DNA from: Saccharothrix sp. ALI-22-I
GTDB lineage: Bacteria > Actinomycetota > Actinomycetes > Mycobacteriales > Pseudonocardiaceae
Length of the DNA: 64,000 bases
NCBI RefSeq assembly: GCF_001984175.1
Contig: NZ_MTQP01000069.1
Coordinates: forward strand, 62,001 to 126,000
Direction: 5' to 3'
The notes beneath the pieces are model-generated. The model was not told the origin of the DNA, did not search any database, and saw only the letters and a program-made list of their open reading frames with translations. The position numbers were made by a program, and so were the translations under genes. Shown here piece after piece: positions 50,029-61,303 of this stretch (position 1 is its first letter; every line of letters begins with the position of its first letter).

Positions 50029-51630
50029 GTGTCCGGTCCGTCGGGCGTGGAAGTGCGCAATCCGATCTTGCGGGGTTTCCACCCCGACCCGTCGATCGTG
50101 CGCGTGGGCCCGGATTACTACATCGCCAACAGCACGTTCGAGTGGTTCCCCGGCATCCGGCTCCACCACTCCACCGACCTCGCGCAGTGGCGGCCCGCCG
50201 GGTACGCGCTCGCCGATCCCGGCGCGCTCGACCTGCGCGGCGTGCCGGACTCCGGTGGGATCTGGGCGCCGTCGCTGAGCTACCACGACGGGCGGTTCTG
50301 GCTGGTGTACGCCGTGGTGTGCACCAGGGTGGGCCCGTTCAAGGACCTGGACGTCCTCCTGGTCACGGCGCCGTCGATCGACGGCCCGTGGACGGCGCCG
50401 CTGCACCTCGGGTCCGGCGGGTTCGACCCGTCGATCTTCCACGACGAGGACGGCAGGCACTGGCTGGTCAACATGACCTGGGACCACCGGCCGGACCGGC
50501 CGAGCTTCGCGGGCATCGTGCTCCACGAGATCGACCCCGCCCGCGGGCTCGTCGGTGCGCGCAGGCTGATCCACACCCACGACGAGCTGATCGAAGGGCC
50601 CAACCTGTACCGCCGGGACGGGTGGTACTACCTGATGCTGGCCGAGGGTGGCACGGGCTGGAACCACGGGATCAGCGTGGTGCGGTCCCGGGACATCGCG
50701 GGCCCGTACGAACCCGACCCGCACGGCCCGCTGCTCACCTCGCGGGACCGCGAGGACCTCTCGTTGCAGAAGGCCGGTCACGGTGAGTTGGTCGAGACCG
50801 GGACCGGCGAGTGGTACCTGGTGCACCTGGCGAGCCGTCCGCTGACCGTGGACGGCGAACGCCGGTGCATGCTCGGCCGCGAGACCTGCCTGCAACGGCT
50901 GGAGTGGACCGCCGAGGGCTGGCCACGACTCGCCCACGGCGACCACTGGCCACGGGAGACCGTCGTGGTGCCGGCTTCGTCCGAACCGGCTGTGTCCGGA
51001 CCGTCGTGGTCGCGTCCGTCGCGGGACGAGTTCGACACCGATCGACTGTCCGACGAGTGGAACTCGTTGCGCCAACCGGTGAGCGAGCGCTGGTTGAGCC
51101 TGACCGAACGCCCCGGCTGGTTGCGGTTGCGCGGCCGGTACAGCCTGCACGCCCACTTCGGGCAAAGCCTGATCGCGCAACGCCTCGCCCATGACCGCAC
51201 GGTGGTGACCACCGCCGTGCAGATCCGCCCCGAATACCCGGGTCAGCAAGCCGGGCTGGTGTGCTGGTACGACACCGGCACGCACTTCTTCCTCGGCGTC
51301 ACGACCGGAGACGACGGCCCGTTCGTCGTGCTGGCCGTGTCGGACCTCGGCGTCTACGCCGAACACGACACCCGCATCCGGCCCGCTCTCGGCGCCCTGA
51401 CCCACCTGCGCGCCACCATCGACCGCGATCGGCTCCGCTTCGCCGTGTCCCACAACGGCACGGACTGGACGGACGTCGGTCAGGAGCTGGACGCCAGCGT
51501 CCTGTCCGACGACTACGGCAACTCCCTGCGCTTCACCGGCGCGTTCGTCGGTTTGGCCGCACACGACCCGGTAACCGGAACCCTGCCCGCCGACTTCTCC
51601 TACTTCGACCACCGCGAACTACCCGCCTGA
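50029..51630 (+). CDS. GH43-family glycoside hydrolase with C-terminal beta-sandwich (beta-xylosidase / arabinofuranosidase type)
   Basis: About 533 residues, no signal peptide, so probably cytoplasmic. The propeller (1-310) has the catalytic base in RGFHPDPSIVRVG, the modulating Asp in GGFDPSIFHDEDG and the acid Glu in LIEGPNLYRRDGWYYLMLAEGGT. The C-terminal sandwich (about 330-530; DEFDTDRLSDEWNSLRQP, then LVCWYDTGTHFFLG) is typical of the GH43 subgroup with xylosidase/arabinofuranosidase activity. Start GTG 50029 follows GGAG by five bases; it begins 32 bases after the 1,521-residue protein gene, so the two form one operon under operator copy 5. Substrate is probably a short imported pentose-containing oligosaccharide. 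Confidence 0.9.
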   Translation: MSGPSGVEVRNPILRGFHPDPSIVRVGPDYYIANSTFEWFPGIRLHHSTDLAQWRPAGYALADPGALDLRGVPDSGGIWAPSLSYHDGRFWLVYAVVCTRVGPFKDLDVLLVTAPSIDGPWTAPLHLGSGGFDPSIFHDEDGRHWLVNMTWDHRPDRPSFAGIVLHEIDPARGLVGARRLIHTHDELIEGPNLYRRDGWYYLMLAEGGTGWNHGISVVRSRDIAGPYEPDPHGPLLTSRDREDLSLQKAGHGELVETGTGEWYLVHLASRPLTVDGERRCMLGRETCLQRLEWTAEGWPRLAHGDHWPRETVVVPASSEPAVSGPSWSRPSRDEFDTDRLSDEWNSLRQPVSERWLSLTERPGWLRLRGRYSLHAHFGQSLIAQRLAHDRTVVTTAVQIRPEYPGQQAGLVCWYDTGTHFFLGVTTGDDGPFVVLAVSDLGVYAEHDTRIRPALGALTHLRATIDRDRLRFAVSHNGTDWTDVGQELDASVLSDDYGNSLRFTGAFVGLAAHDPVTGTLPADFSYFDHRELPA

Positions 51631-51680
51631 TCGTTGTCCGGAAAACACCGGCCGGATTTGTTCCGAAAAGTTGCGCAAAA

Positions 51681-51716
51681 CGACGCCGAGGTGCGTGAAA
51701 CCACACCTCGGCGTCG
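51681..51716. terminator. bidirectional terminator hairpin at the end of module B
   Basis: Arms at 51681-51693 and 51704-51716 form a perfect 13-bp stem (CGACGCCGAGGTG) with a ten-base loop. It separates the plus-strand GH43 gene from the minus-strand small secreted protein, whose stop is seven bases away. Confidence 0.82.
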
Positions 51717-51722
51717 CGGACA

Positions 51723-52220
51723 TCAGTTGAACGGGTTGTCGTAAGTCCTGCTCTTGGAGATCGGCTTGGCGGTCGAGCCCTCGAAGTAGAGGCCTTCGTA
51801 GGTGACCTTGATGTTGTAGATGATCCCGCTGTAGGCGAACTCCACGTTGACCGCCCCGGACATGCCGTGGCCGCCGCAGACCTCCGGCCGCCGAATCCCG
51901 TCCGAGCTGGAGAACCACTGGTGGAGGGCACCGTTGACGTCGATCTTGATGGTCGGCTCCACGTAACTCGACTGACGGCACGCGATCGCGTCCAGCCGGT
52001 AGTACGAGTTGCCGTCGTCGAACTGCACCGACCCCACTAATCGACCCACCGGGGTGATGAGGCCGGTTGACGACGTGCCGCGCAGGTTGAGGTCGACGGG
52101 CTGCGGAGGACCGTAAGTCGCGTGCGCGGGAGCGGCCACCAGTGCGGCAGTGAAGAGCATGGCGAGCGTGATGGTGAAGAGTCCGGTCAGGCGTCGGCGC
52201 ACCTTGTTCATCGAAGTCAT
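51723..52220 (-). CDS. small secreted protein of unknown function
   Basis: About 165 residues. A signal peptide (RRRLTGLFTITLAMLFTAALVAAPAHA) is followed by about 130 residues, mostly predicted beta-strands, with two cysteines (AIACRQSS and PEVCGGHG) that could form one disulfide. Sequence features include VDLNLRGTSSTG, SVQFDDGNSYYRLD and VTYEGLYFEGSTA. I do not recognise a family. ATG 52220 has GGGGAG eight bases upstream. It has its own promoter region and ends at a shared terminator with module B; a carbohydrate-binding role would be a guess. Confidence 0.75.
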   Translation of the reverse strand: MTSMNKVRRRLTGLFTITLAMLFTAALVAAPAHATYGPPQPVDLNLRGTSSTGLITPVGRLVGSVQFDDGNSYYRLDAIACRQSSYVEPTIKIDVNGALHQWFSSSDGIRRPEVCGGHGMSGAVNVEFAYSGIIYNIKVTYEGLYFEGSTAKPISKSRTYDNPFN

Positions 52221-52315
52221 ACGGGTACTCCCCTGTCGACGAGAGCCAGTGTCGCGCTTACCTTCGCAGGCACCGCCGGACTTTGGCTGTAAGCCGATTG
52301 GCCGGAAACGCGCGT

Positions 52316-53197
52316 TCACGAATACGACGCAGGATGGATCCAGTCCAGTACGAGCCTGGCGACCTCGTCGGGTCGGTCGAGGTGCATGAAGTGGCCCGCG
52401 CCGGGGAGGATTCGCACCGAGGAGCCGGGGGCGAGGCCGGTTTCGGCGTCGGCGAAGTGCTCCGGAGCGACGCAACCGTCGTCCGCGCCGCCGAGCACGA
52501 GCAGTGGAATCGTCGCGGGCACTTCGCTCCGGGCGGCCACCGGCGCGAGTTCGGGGTCGTGCAGCGTCCGGTCGAAGTTGCCGCGGTAGATCCGCAACAC
52601 GTTGCGCAGCACCGCGGGATCACCGTACAGCTCGTGCACCCGTGCCCGGTGCTCACCGGGGTCGAGGCCGGGCGACCAGGTGTCCCACAGGTAGTCGATC
52701 AGGCTCCGGTCGGTCTCCAGCACGGCCTCCGCCACACCGGGCACCTGGAACAGCCACATGTAGAAGAACCGTTGCTGCTGCGCCGGATCACGAAGCGCCG
52801 CGGGCAACGTCTTCGGCGGCGGCACGGCCATCGTGACCCCGCGACGCAACCGCTCCGGCCACGCCGCCGCCACCCGGCCCACCATGCCCGCGCCGATGTC
52901 GTGCCCGATCATGTCGACGCCGCCGTCCGGGGACAGCGCCTGGGCGACCGCGGCGGCGTCGGCGGCCAGCGTGAGGCCGTCGGCGTAGGGCATCCGGTCC
53001 ACGGTGGCGGGGTGGTGTCCGCGCAGGAACGGCGCCACCACCCGACGACCCGCCGCCACCAGGTGCTCGGCCAGCGGCCCGAACGTGGCCGGGTGGTCGG
53101 GAAACCCGTGCCAGCACACCACGACCGGCCCGTCCCCCACGGCGAGCGCGGGAAAGTCGAGCCGATCGGTCCGGATGACGATCTCCTCGAAGTCCAT
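52316..53197 (-). CDS. alpha/beta hydrolase, epoxide hydrolase / haloalkane dehalogenase type
   Basis: A 293-residue soluble enzyme. Features: VVVCWHGFPDHPATFGPL (oxyanion HGFP), the nucleophile elbow MIGHDIGAGMVG with Asp in the place of Ser (about 97), and the catalytic His in PGAGHFMHLDRPDEVARLV. Asp nucleophiles are characteristic of epoxide hydrolases and haloalkane dehalogenases, whereas Ser gives esterases. A cap domain lies at about 130-210 (QQRFFYMWLFQVPGVAE). Substrate is unknown. It is divergent from the AraC-family regulator gene at 53312, which may control it. Confidence 0.87.
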   Translation of the reverse strand: MDFEEIVIRTDRLDFPALAVGDGPVVVCWHGFPDHPATFGPLAEHLVAAGRRVVAPFLRGHHPATVDRMPYADGLTLAADAAAVAQALSPDGGVDMIGHDIGAGMVGRVAAAWPERLRRGVTMAVPPPKTLPAALRDPAQQQRFFYMWLFQVPGVAEAVLETDRSLIDYLWDTWSPGLDPGEHRARVHELYGDPAVLRNVLRIYRGNFDRTLHDPELAPVAARSEVPATIPLLVLGGADDGCVAPEHFADAETGLAPGSSVRILPGAGHFMHLDRPDEVARLVLDWIHPASYS

Positions 53198-53311
53198 GGA
53201 CCAAACCTACGGCGGGACCGGTCCCGGCTCGACCGGTAAAGGGCGTGTCCAACCGGGTCGAATGGGGCATTTGTCCTGCTCCCCACAACCGTTTGTGGCA
53301 CGATCGCGGAG

Positions 53312-53761
<450 letters not shown>

Positions 53762-53766
53762 TCGCC

Positions 53767-54177
53767 ATGGACATCACCATTCATTCGAGCTTCCTCCCGC
53801 ACACCGACCCGGACGCCGCCCTGGCCTTCTACCGCGACACCCTCGGCTTCGAGGTCCGCAACGACGTCGGCTACAAGGACATGCGCTGGATCACGGTCGG
53901 CCCGGCCGGCCAGCCCGACACGTCCATCGTCCTGCACCCGCCGGGCGCCAACCCCGGTATCACCGACGACGAGCGCCGCACCATCCTGGAACTGATGGCC
54001 AAGGGCAGCTACTTCGGCGTCAACCTGGCCACCGCCGACCTCGACGACACCTTCGCGAAGCTGGTGGCCAACGGCGCCGAGGTCGTCCAGGAGCCGACCG
54101 ACCAGCCGTACGGCGTCCGCGACTGCGCCTTCCGCGACCCCTCGGGCAACCTGATCCGCATCCAGGAACTGGCCTGA
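53767..54177 (+). CDS. VOC-family (glyoxalase/bleomycin resistance fold) protein
   Basis: A 136-residue protein with the paired beta-alpha-beta-beta-beta units of the VOC fold: [35 protein letters not shown], then [28 protein letters not shown] and [15 protein letters not shown]. Members are metal-dependent isomerases, dioxygenases or drug-sequestering proteins; the role here is unknown. TAGCCT seven bases before the ATG looks like a -10 element, so leaderless expression is possible. It follows an AraC gene and precedes a UvrA-like gene, a set I associate with stress or drug tolerance. Confidence 0.9.
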   Translation: MDITIHSSFLPHTDPDAALAFYRDTLGFEVRNDVGYKDMRWITVGPAGQPDTSIVLHPPGANPGITDDERRTILELMAKGSYFGVNLATADLDDTFAKLVANGAEVVQEPTDQPYGVRDCAFRDPSGNLIRIQELA

Positions 54178-54270
54178 GCAGTCCCCGGTCGCAGCCGTAA
54201 CCGCACGGACCGCACCACGACCGATGGGTGCCACCCCGCGCCCGCGCCCCGCGTGACAGATGGAGACACG

Positions 54271-56661
<2,391 letters not shown>

Positions 56662-56750
56662 CCGGAGCCGTCGCGTCGGGGCCCGCTAACGCCCGCCGTC
56701 GGGCTCCTTGCCCTCGCGGCGGCTCTGCGCGTCGAGTGCATCGGCGCGGA

Positions 56751-57761
56751 TCACCGATGAACCCAACGGTGATGAGCATCCAGGTCGACGTTGCTGCCGC
56801 AGATGACGGTGACGACGTGACGGCCGGCGAAACGGTCACGGTCTTCCAGGACGGCGGCGACGCCGAGGGCGGCTGATGGCTCGACGATCAGGCCCGTGTG
56901 CTCCAGGAGCATCCGCATACCCGCGATGATCGACGACTCGTGGACGAGGACGGCGTCGTCGGCCACCGTGAGCAGGTCGTCCAGGACTTCCGGGATGGGG
57001 AACCGGCCTGCGACGCCGTCGGCGATGGTGTCGGTCGACTCGGTGGTGACGACGCGGCGCTCGTGCCAGGAGCGGGTCATCGCCGGTGCACCCGTGGGCT
57101 GCACGCAGATCACTTCGACTCCGGGTGCCAGGGTCTTCAGGACGTGGCCCACGCCGGTGGCCATCGCGCCGCCGCCCAGGGCGATCAGGACGGCGTCGAA
57201 CGTGGACCCCTCGTCCGCCAATTCGAGGCCGATCGTCGCGGCGCCCTCACAGGTCTCGACGTCCAGACTGTCCTCGACCAGCCGGATGCCGCGCTGTCGC
57301 GCGATGCCCGCCGCCCGTTCGCGGGCCATTTCGATGTCGCCGTCCACCAGTTGCAACTCCGCACCCAGCGCACGGATCCGATCCAGCTTGGCGACAGGTG
57401 CCCGCCGCGATGCCACCACCGTCACGTCGAGGCCACGGCGGCGGCCTGACCAAGCCAGCGCCTGGCCGAGGTTGCCCGCGCTGGCGCACACCACGGCGGT
57501 GCGGCCCTGCTCGGTCAGCAGGCTCGCCACGAGCTCGGTACCACGGGCCTTGAAGCTGCGGACCGGGTTCGCCGTTTCCAGTTTGATGCTCACCGTGCAG
57601 CCGAGCCGGCTTCCCAGTGCGTCGCACCGGTACATCGGAGTATTCAGGAACACGGGGTCGATCACGTGGCGGGCCGCGTGGATCCGATCGAGATCAAGCC
57701 GCGTCTTGAGCACTCCGAGACCATATACACCCACCGGTGCTTCCTTGACGGTCAACGCCAT
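56751..57761 (-). CDS. PLP-dependent threonine/serine dehydratase-like enzyme
   Basis: A 336-residue fold-type II PLP enzyme. The lysine that binds PLP is in NPVRSFKARGTELVASLL (about 68), the phosphate-binding Gly-rich loop is LIALGGGAMATGVGHVL and ASAGNLGQALAW is the Asn-containing substrate loop. Members deaminate threonine or serine to 2-oxo acids, or racemise serine. The C-terminus lacks an ACT regulatory domain, which favours a catabolic rather than isoleucine-biosynthetic enzyme. No partner genes are adjacent. The ATG at 57761 lies just upstream of a GTG-free region; an internal start near 57700 cannot be excluded. Confidence 0.87.
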   Translation of the reverse strand: MALTVKEAPVGVYGLGVLKTRLDLDRIHAARHVIDPVFLNTPMYRCDALGSRLGCTVSIKLETANPVRSFKARGTELVASLLTEQGRTAVVCASAGNLGQALAWSGRRRGLDVTVVASRRAPVAKLDRIRALGAELQLVDGDIEMARERAAGIARQRGIRLVEDSLDVETCEGAATIGLELADEGSTFDAVLIALGGGAMATGVGHVLKTLAPGVEVICVQPTGAPAMTRSWHERRVVTTESTDTIADGVAGRFPIPEVLDDLLTVADDAVLVHESSIIAGMRMLLEHTGLIVEPSAALGVAAVLEDRDRFAGRHVVTVICGSNVDLDAHHRWVHR

Positions 57762-57806
57762 GGACCCCTTGGTGGGAAGGGCTACAGGCCGGTGGTGCGC
57801 TTCGGA

Positions 57807-57917
57807 TCAGCCGTTCGCGGCCCTGTTCGCCGGGCAGACGCCGGCGGCCAGCCACTTCTCCTTCAGGTCGGCCGGAATGTTCAGCGTGGTGGACCCGCCC
57901 CCCGAATGCCCACTCAC
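57807..57917 (-). CDS. possible small ORF, 36 residues
   Basis: A GTG-started frame encodes MSGHSGGGSTTLNIPADLK and ends KEKWLAAGVCPANRAANG. Nearly all third positions are G or C, as in real genes here, and no stop or frame break occurs, but it is too short for statistics, lacks a clear ribosome site and matches no family I know. It may be a relic of a longer gene. Apart from it and a terminator, the 57762-58080 spacer holds nothing recognisable. Confidence 0.25.
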   Translation of the reverse strand: MSGHSGGGSTTLNIPADLKEKWLAAGVCPANRAANG

Positions 57918-58023
57918 GTCATCCGAACGGCTCACCGGCCGAGGTCCGGCTGGTCGGCCCAGTAGCACCGGGTATCGCCACCCTCCCCCTCACCTGGTGA
58001 ACACCACACCGACCACATGCCCC

Positions 58024-58065
58024 GTCGAGGCCCTGCCGACACACCTTCGTGGGCAGGGCCTCGAC
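58024..58065 (-). terminator. terminator of the tripartite transporter operon
   Basis: Arms at 58024-58037 and 58052-58065 form a perfect 14-bp stem (GTCGAGGCCCTGCC) with a 14-base loop, 16 bases after the tctA stop on the minus strand. Confidence 0.82.
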
Positions 58066-58080
58066 GTCCGCAATGGACGG

Positions 58081-59580
58081 TCAGACGAGTTCCTTGTGGG
58101 TGCGGCGGCGCCTGATCGCGGCACGAACGGGTGGCACGACGATCACCAGGACGAACGTGGCGAGCAGGACGCCCGATATCGGGCGGGTGAAGAAGCCGGT
58201 CGGGTCGCCGTCGAAGATGAGCAGCGAGCGCCGCAGCGAGTCCTCCAGCAGCGAGCCGAGCACGAAGGCCAGCACCAGCGGGCCGGGGTCGAAGCCGAGC
58301 TTCTTCATCAGGTAGCCGACCGCGCCGAAGACGATCACCAGGACGATGTCGAAGACGTCGTTGTTGACGGTGTAGACGCCGACCAGGGTGATCAGCACGG
58401 TGATGGGCGCGAGGACCGTCGCCCGGACCCGCAGGATCTTCACGAACAGGCCGACCAGCGGGATGCTCATGATCAGCAACAGGATGTTGCCGATGTACAT
58501 GGAGTTGACCACGCCCCAGAACAGTTCCGGTTCCTGGGTGACCAACTGCGGGCCGGGGCTCACGCCCTGGATGAGCAGCGCTCCGAAGATGACGGCCATA
58601 GTCGCGTTGGCCGGGATACCCAAGGTCAGCAAGGGGATGAACGACGAGGTCGCGGCGGCGTTGTTGGCGGTCTCCGGGGCGGCGACGCCCTCGACCGCGC
58701 CCTTGCCGAAGCGTTCGGGGTCCTTGGCGCGGCGCTTCTCCCACGCGTACGCGGCCAGTGAGGACAGCGTGGCGCCGCCGCCGGGGAGGATGCCGAGGAC
58801 GAACCCGAGCACGGACCCGCGTCCGATGGCGCCCGAGGACTGCCGCAGGTCGGCCTTCGAGGGCCAGACGTTGGCGACGGTCACCGGCGTCTGCGTCGCG
58901 CGGTGCCGTTCCTCCAGGTTGTAGAGGATCTCGCCGAGGCCGAACAGCCCCATCGCGATCGGCACGAAGTCCAGGCCGTCGGCCAGCGAGAGGTTGTCGA
59001 ACGTGAAGCGCTCGGCGCCGGTGAACCCGTCACGGCCGACGGTGGCCAGCAGCAGACCGATGCACGCGGCAGCCAGGGCCTTGAGCCGGTGACCGCTGCT
59101 GACGGTGGAGACCAGCAGGATGCCCAGCATCGCCAGGGCCGTGTACTCCGGCGGCCCGAAGTCGAGGGCGAACCCGGCCACCAGCGGCGCGAGCAGCGAC
59201 AGGGCGACGATGGAGACCGTGCCGCCGATGAACGAGCCGATGGCGGCGATGCCGAGGGCCGTGCCGGCCCGACCTTGACGGGCCAGCGCGTGGCCGTCGA
59301 ACACGGTGACGACCGAGGACGCCTCACCGGGCAGCCGCAGGAGGACCGACGTGATGGTGCCGCCGTACTGGGCGCCGTAGAAGATGCCGGCCAGCATGAT
59401 GATCGAGCTCACCGGCTCGATGCCGATCGTGACCGGCAGCAGGATGGCGATGGTGGCCGCCGGGCCGAGCCCCGGCAGCACGCCGATCAGCATGCCGACG
59501 ACGACACCGATCAGGCAGTACAGCAGGTTGGTCGGCTCCAGCACGACACCGAAGCCGTCCAGGACTGGGGACAGGTCCAC
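58081..59580 (-). CDS. tctA: tripartite tricarboxylate transporter, large membrane subunit TctA
   Basis: A 499-residue protein with about 11-12 membrane segments. The two TctA signature loops are visible: VVGMLIGVLPGLGPAATIAILLP near the N-terminus and LGFVLGILPGGGATLSSLAAYAWEK in the middle, an inverted repeat of the transport core. It carries the substrate through the membrane by ion symport, receiving it from the TctC binding protein. It lies eight bases after tctB. Next to 5-dehydro-4-deoxyglucarate and glucarate dehydratase genes, so the likely cargo is glucarate or galactarate rather than citrate. Confidence 0.93.
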   Translation of the reverse strand: MDLSPVLDGFGVVLEPTNLLYCLIGVVVGMLIGVLPGLGPAATIAILLPVTIGIEPVSSIIMLAGIFYGAQYGGTITSVLLRLPGEASSVVTVFDGHALARQGRAGTALGIAAIGSFIGGTVSIVALSLLAPLVAGFALDFGPPEYTALAMLGILLVSTVSSGHRLKALAAACIGLLLATVGRDGFTGAERFTFDNLSLADGLDFVPIAMGLFGLGEILYNLEERHRATQTPVTVANVWPSKADLRQSSGAIGRGSVLGFVLGILPGGGATLSSLAAYAWEKRRAKDPERFGKGAVEGVAAPETANNAAATSSFIPLLTLGIPANATMAVIFGALLIQGVSPGPQLVTQEPELFWGVVNSMYIGNILLLIMSIPLVGLFVKILRVRATVLAPITVLITLVGVYTVNNDVFDIVLVIVFGAVGYLMKKLGFDPGPLVLAFVLGSLLEDSLRRSLLIFDGDPTGFFTRPISGVLLATFVLVIVVPPVRAAIRRRRTHKELV

Positions 59581-59588
59581 GGGCCCTC

Positions 59589-60140
59589 CTAGAACAGGTG
59601 CGGGATGGGAACGGAGAGGGCCCCCACGAAGACGGCGTAGAACACGACCACCACGCCGATGCTGACCACGACGGATACGCGCCAGCTCTCACGTCCCAGG
59701 AAGCGCAGCCACACGAAGGCGAGCAGGGCCGCCGGGATCTCGAAGCCGATGTGCTCGATGACCAGGACGAACACGACCATGGTGGCGAGACCGGCCGCCA
59801 CCAGCCAGCTGGTGCGGGAGAACCGTTCGGCGTCGCTCGTCTTCTTCACCGTCACGAGCAGCGCGACCCCGAGGCCGACGAGCACGACGGCCACCAGCAA
59901 GGGCCACGTGCCCGAATCGGGGACGCGCGCGCTGCCCACACCCAGCGACCACGAGCCGATCAGCGCGGCAATCCCGAGCAGCAGCACGACAACCGCGACG
60001 ACGGCGTTACCCGTAGGCCCTGCGGCCGGGGGTCGGTACTCCTGCACTTCGGCCTCGACTTCGTGCAGCGCGTCGGCGAGGCTCGTCTCCCGGGCGGGTT
60101 CCGTCGAGGGCTCGTCGCCCGAGCCGCCGTGAGCGGTCAC
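59589..60140 (-). CDS. tctB: tripartite tricarboxylate transporter, small membrane subunit TctB
   Basis: About 183 residues. A polar N-terminus (about 1-45, rich in Glu) precedes four membrane segments: AVVAVVVLLLGIAALIGSWSLG, TWPLLVAVVLVGLGVALLVTV, LVAAGLATMVVFVLVIEHIGFEIPAALLAFVWL and VVVSIGVVVVFYAVFVGAL. Placement and topology identify it as TctB, which has low sequence conservation. It starts at GTG 60140, overlapping the tctC stop by four bases. The longer open frame upstream is a shadow of tctC. It partners TctA in the membrane. Confidence 0.9.
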   Translation of the reverse strand: MTAHGGSGDEPSTEPARETSLADALHEVEAEVQEYRPPAAGPTGNAVVAVVVLLLGIAALIGSWSLGVGSARVPDSGTWPLLVAVVLVGLGVALLVTVKKTSDAERFSRTSWLVAAGLATMVVFVLVIEHIGFEIPAALLAFVWLRFLGRESWRVSVVVSIGVVVVFYAVFVGALSVPIPHLF

Positions 60141-61150
60141 TTCTCGCTGCCCAGGTCGATGCCGTACTGCTCGGCCACCTTGCGGTAGGTGGCCAGGTTG
60201 GCGGACCACTGGTCGCGCAGCTGTGCGCCGTCGATCTCGTTCGGGGTGAGTTGGTTGTCCTGGTTGAACTTCTTGTAGGTGTCCGACCCGAAGACCTTCT
60301 GGAACGACGTGCGCAGCCGGTCGAGGACCGGTTGCGGCGTGCCCTTGGGCGCGAAGACCGCCCGCGACTGCTGCACCGCGACGTCGAAGCCGGCCTCCAC
60401 CACGGTGGGGGTGTCCGGCAGGTAGGACGGGCGCTTCTCGGCGAAGGTGACGATCGGCGTGAGCTGACCGGCCTCGATCTGCTCGACGGCCTCGCCGAGC
60501 TGGATGGCGCCGACGTCGACCTGGCCGCCGAGCACGGCGGTCAGCGTCGGCGCACCGCCGTCGAACGGCACGGCCGTGGCCTGGACGCCCGCCTGGCCGA
60601 ACAGCAGGGCCTGCGCCAGCTGGCTGCCGGTGCCCACGCCGGTGGTGCCGTAGGTGATGGGCCGGCCGGCGTTCTTCAGGGCGTCGATGGTGGCCAGGCC
60701 GGACGACGGCGCGGTCACCAGGACGTAGTCGTCCTGGGAGACGCCGGTGATGATCTCGTAGTCGCCGATGTCGACGGCCTCGTCCTCCGGGACGGCCAGT
60801 GGCGTGATGTAGGCGAGGCTGCCGTTGAAGACCATCAGGGTGTGCCCGTTCGGCTTCTCGCCGCCGAGTTCGCGGGCGGCCAGGGTGCCGTTGGCGCCCG
60901 GCTTGTTCTCCACGGTGACCGCGACGCCCAGGTCGTCGGCGGCGCCGTCGGCGAGGGCGCGGGCGATGAGGTCGGTGCTGCCACCGGGGTCCGCGCCGAC
61001 GTAGATCGTGATCGGATCCCCTCCGGGGAAGTCCTCCGCGCCGGCGTCCGAGCCGCTGCCCAGGTTGCCGCCGCACGCGGTGGTCGTGAGGGCCAGGCCC
61101 AGCGCCAGGCCGGTCGCGACCCACCGTTGAACACCGTTGTTCCTGGTCAT
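60137..61150 (-). CDS. tctC: tripartite tricarboxylate transporter substrate-binding lipoprotein TctC
   Basis: A 337-residue protein with a lipoprotein signal (VATGLALGLALTTTACGG; cysteine near 26). TctC features: ITIYVGADPGGSTDLIARAL near the N-terminus, NKPGANGTLAARELGGEKPNGHT, ITYGTTGVGTGSQLAQALL and VPFDGGAPTLTAVLGGQVD, the loops that hold a carboxylate through water molecules. It delivers substrate to TctAB. It is the first gene of the tctCBA operon and is divergent from a LysR-family gene with a 153-base spacer, the usual regulator arrangement. Confidence 0.94.
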   Translation of the reverse strand: MTRNNGVQRWVATGLALGLALTTTACGGNLGSGSDAGAEDFPGGDPITIYVGADPGGSTDLIARALADGAADDLGVAVTVENKPGANGTLAARELGGEKPNGHTLMVFNGSLAYITPLAVPEDEAVDIGDYEIITGVSQDDYVLVTAPSSGLATIDALKNAGRPITYGTTGVGTGSQLAQALLFGQAGVQATAVPFDGGAPTLTAVLGGQVDVGAIQLGEAVEQIEAGQLTPIVTFAEKRPSYLPDTPTVVEAGFDVAVQQSRAVFAPKGTPQPVLDRLRTSFQKVFGSDTYKKFNQDNQLTPNEIDGAQLRDQWSANLATYRKVAEQYGIDLGSEK

Positions 61151-61303
61151 GTCGGTCTCCCCTCAGAAAACGGTCCGAGAAACGGCCGTTCGGCCGCGCC
61201 GGTTGCGGTGAACGAATTCATAGGTCGGCGAACGAGCGGAGCCTAGGAGCCCTTTTCCCGACGGCCCAAATTCCAAAAGGGCATAGATTGATACCTTTTC
61301 AGC

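Noticed and set aside
57807-57917. RiPP precursor peptide
   Set aside because: Only one cysteine, no leader/core layout and no maturation enzyme nearby.
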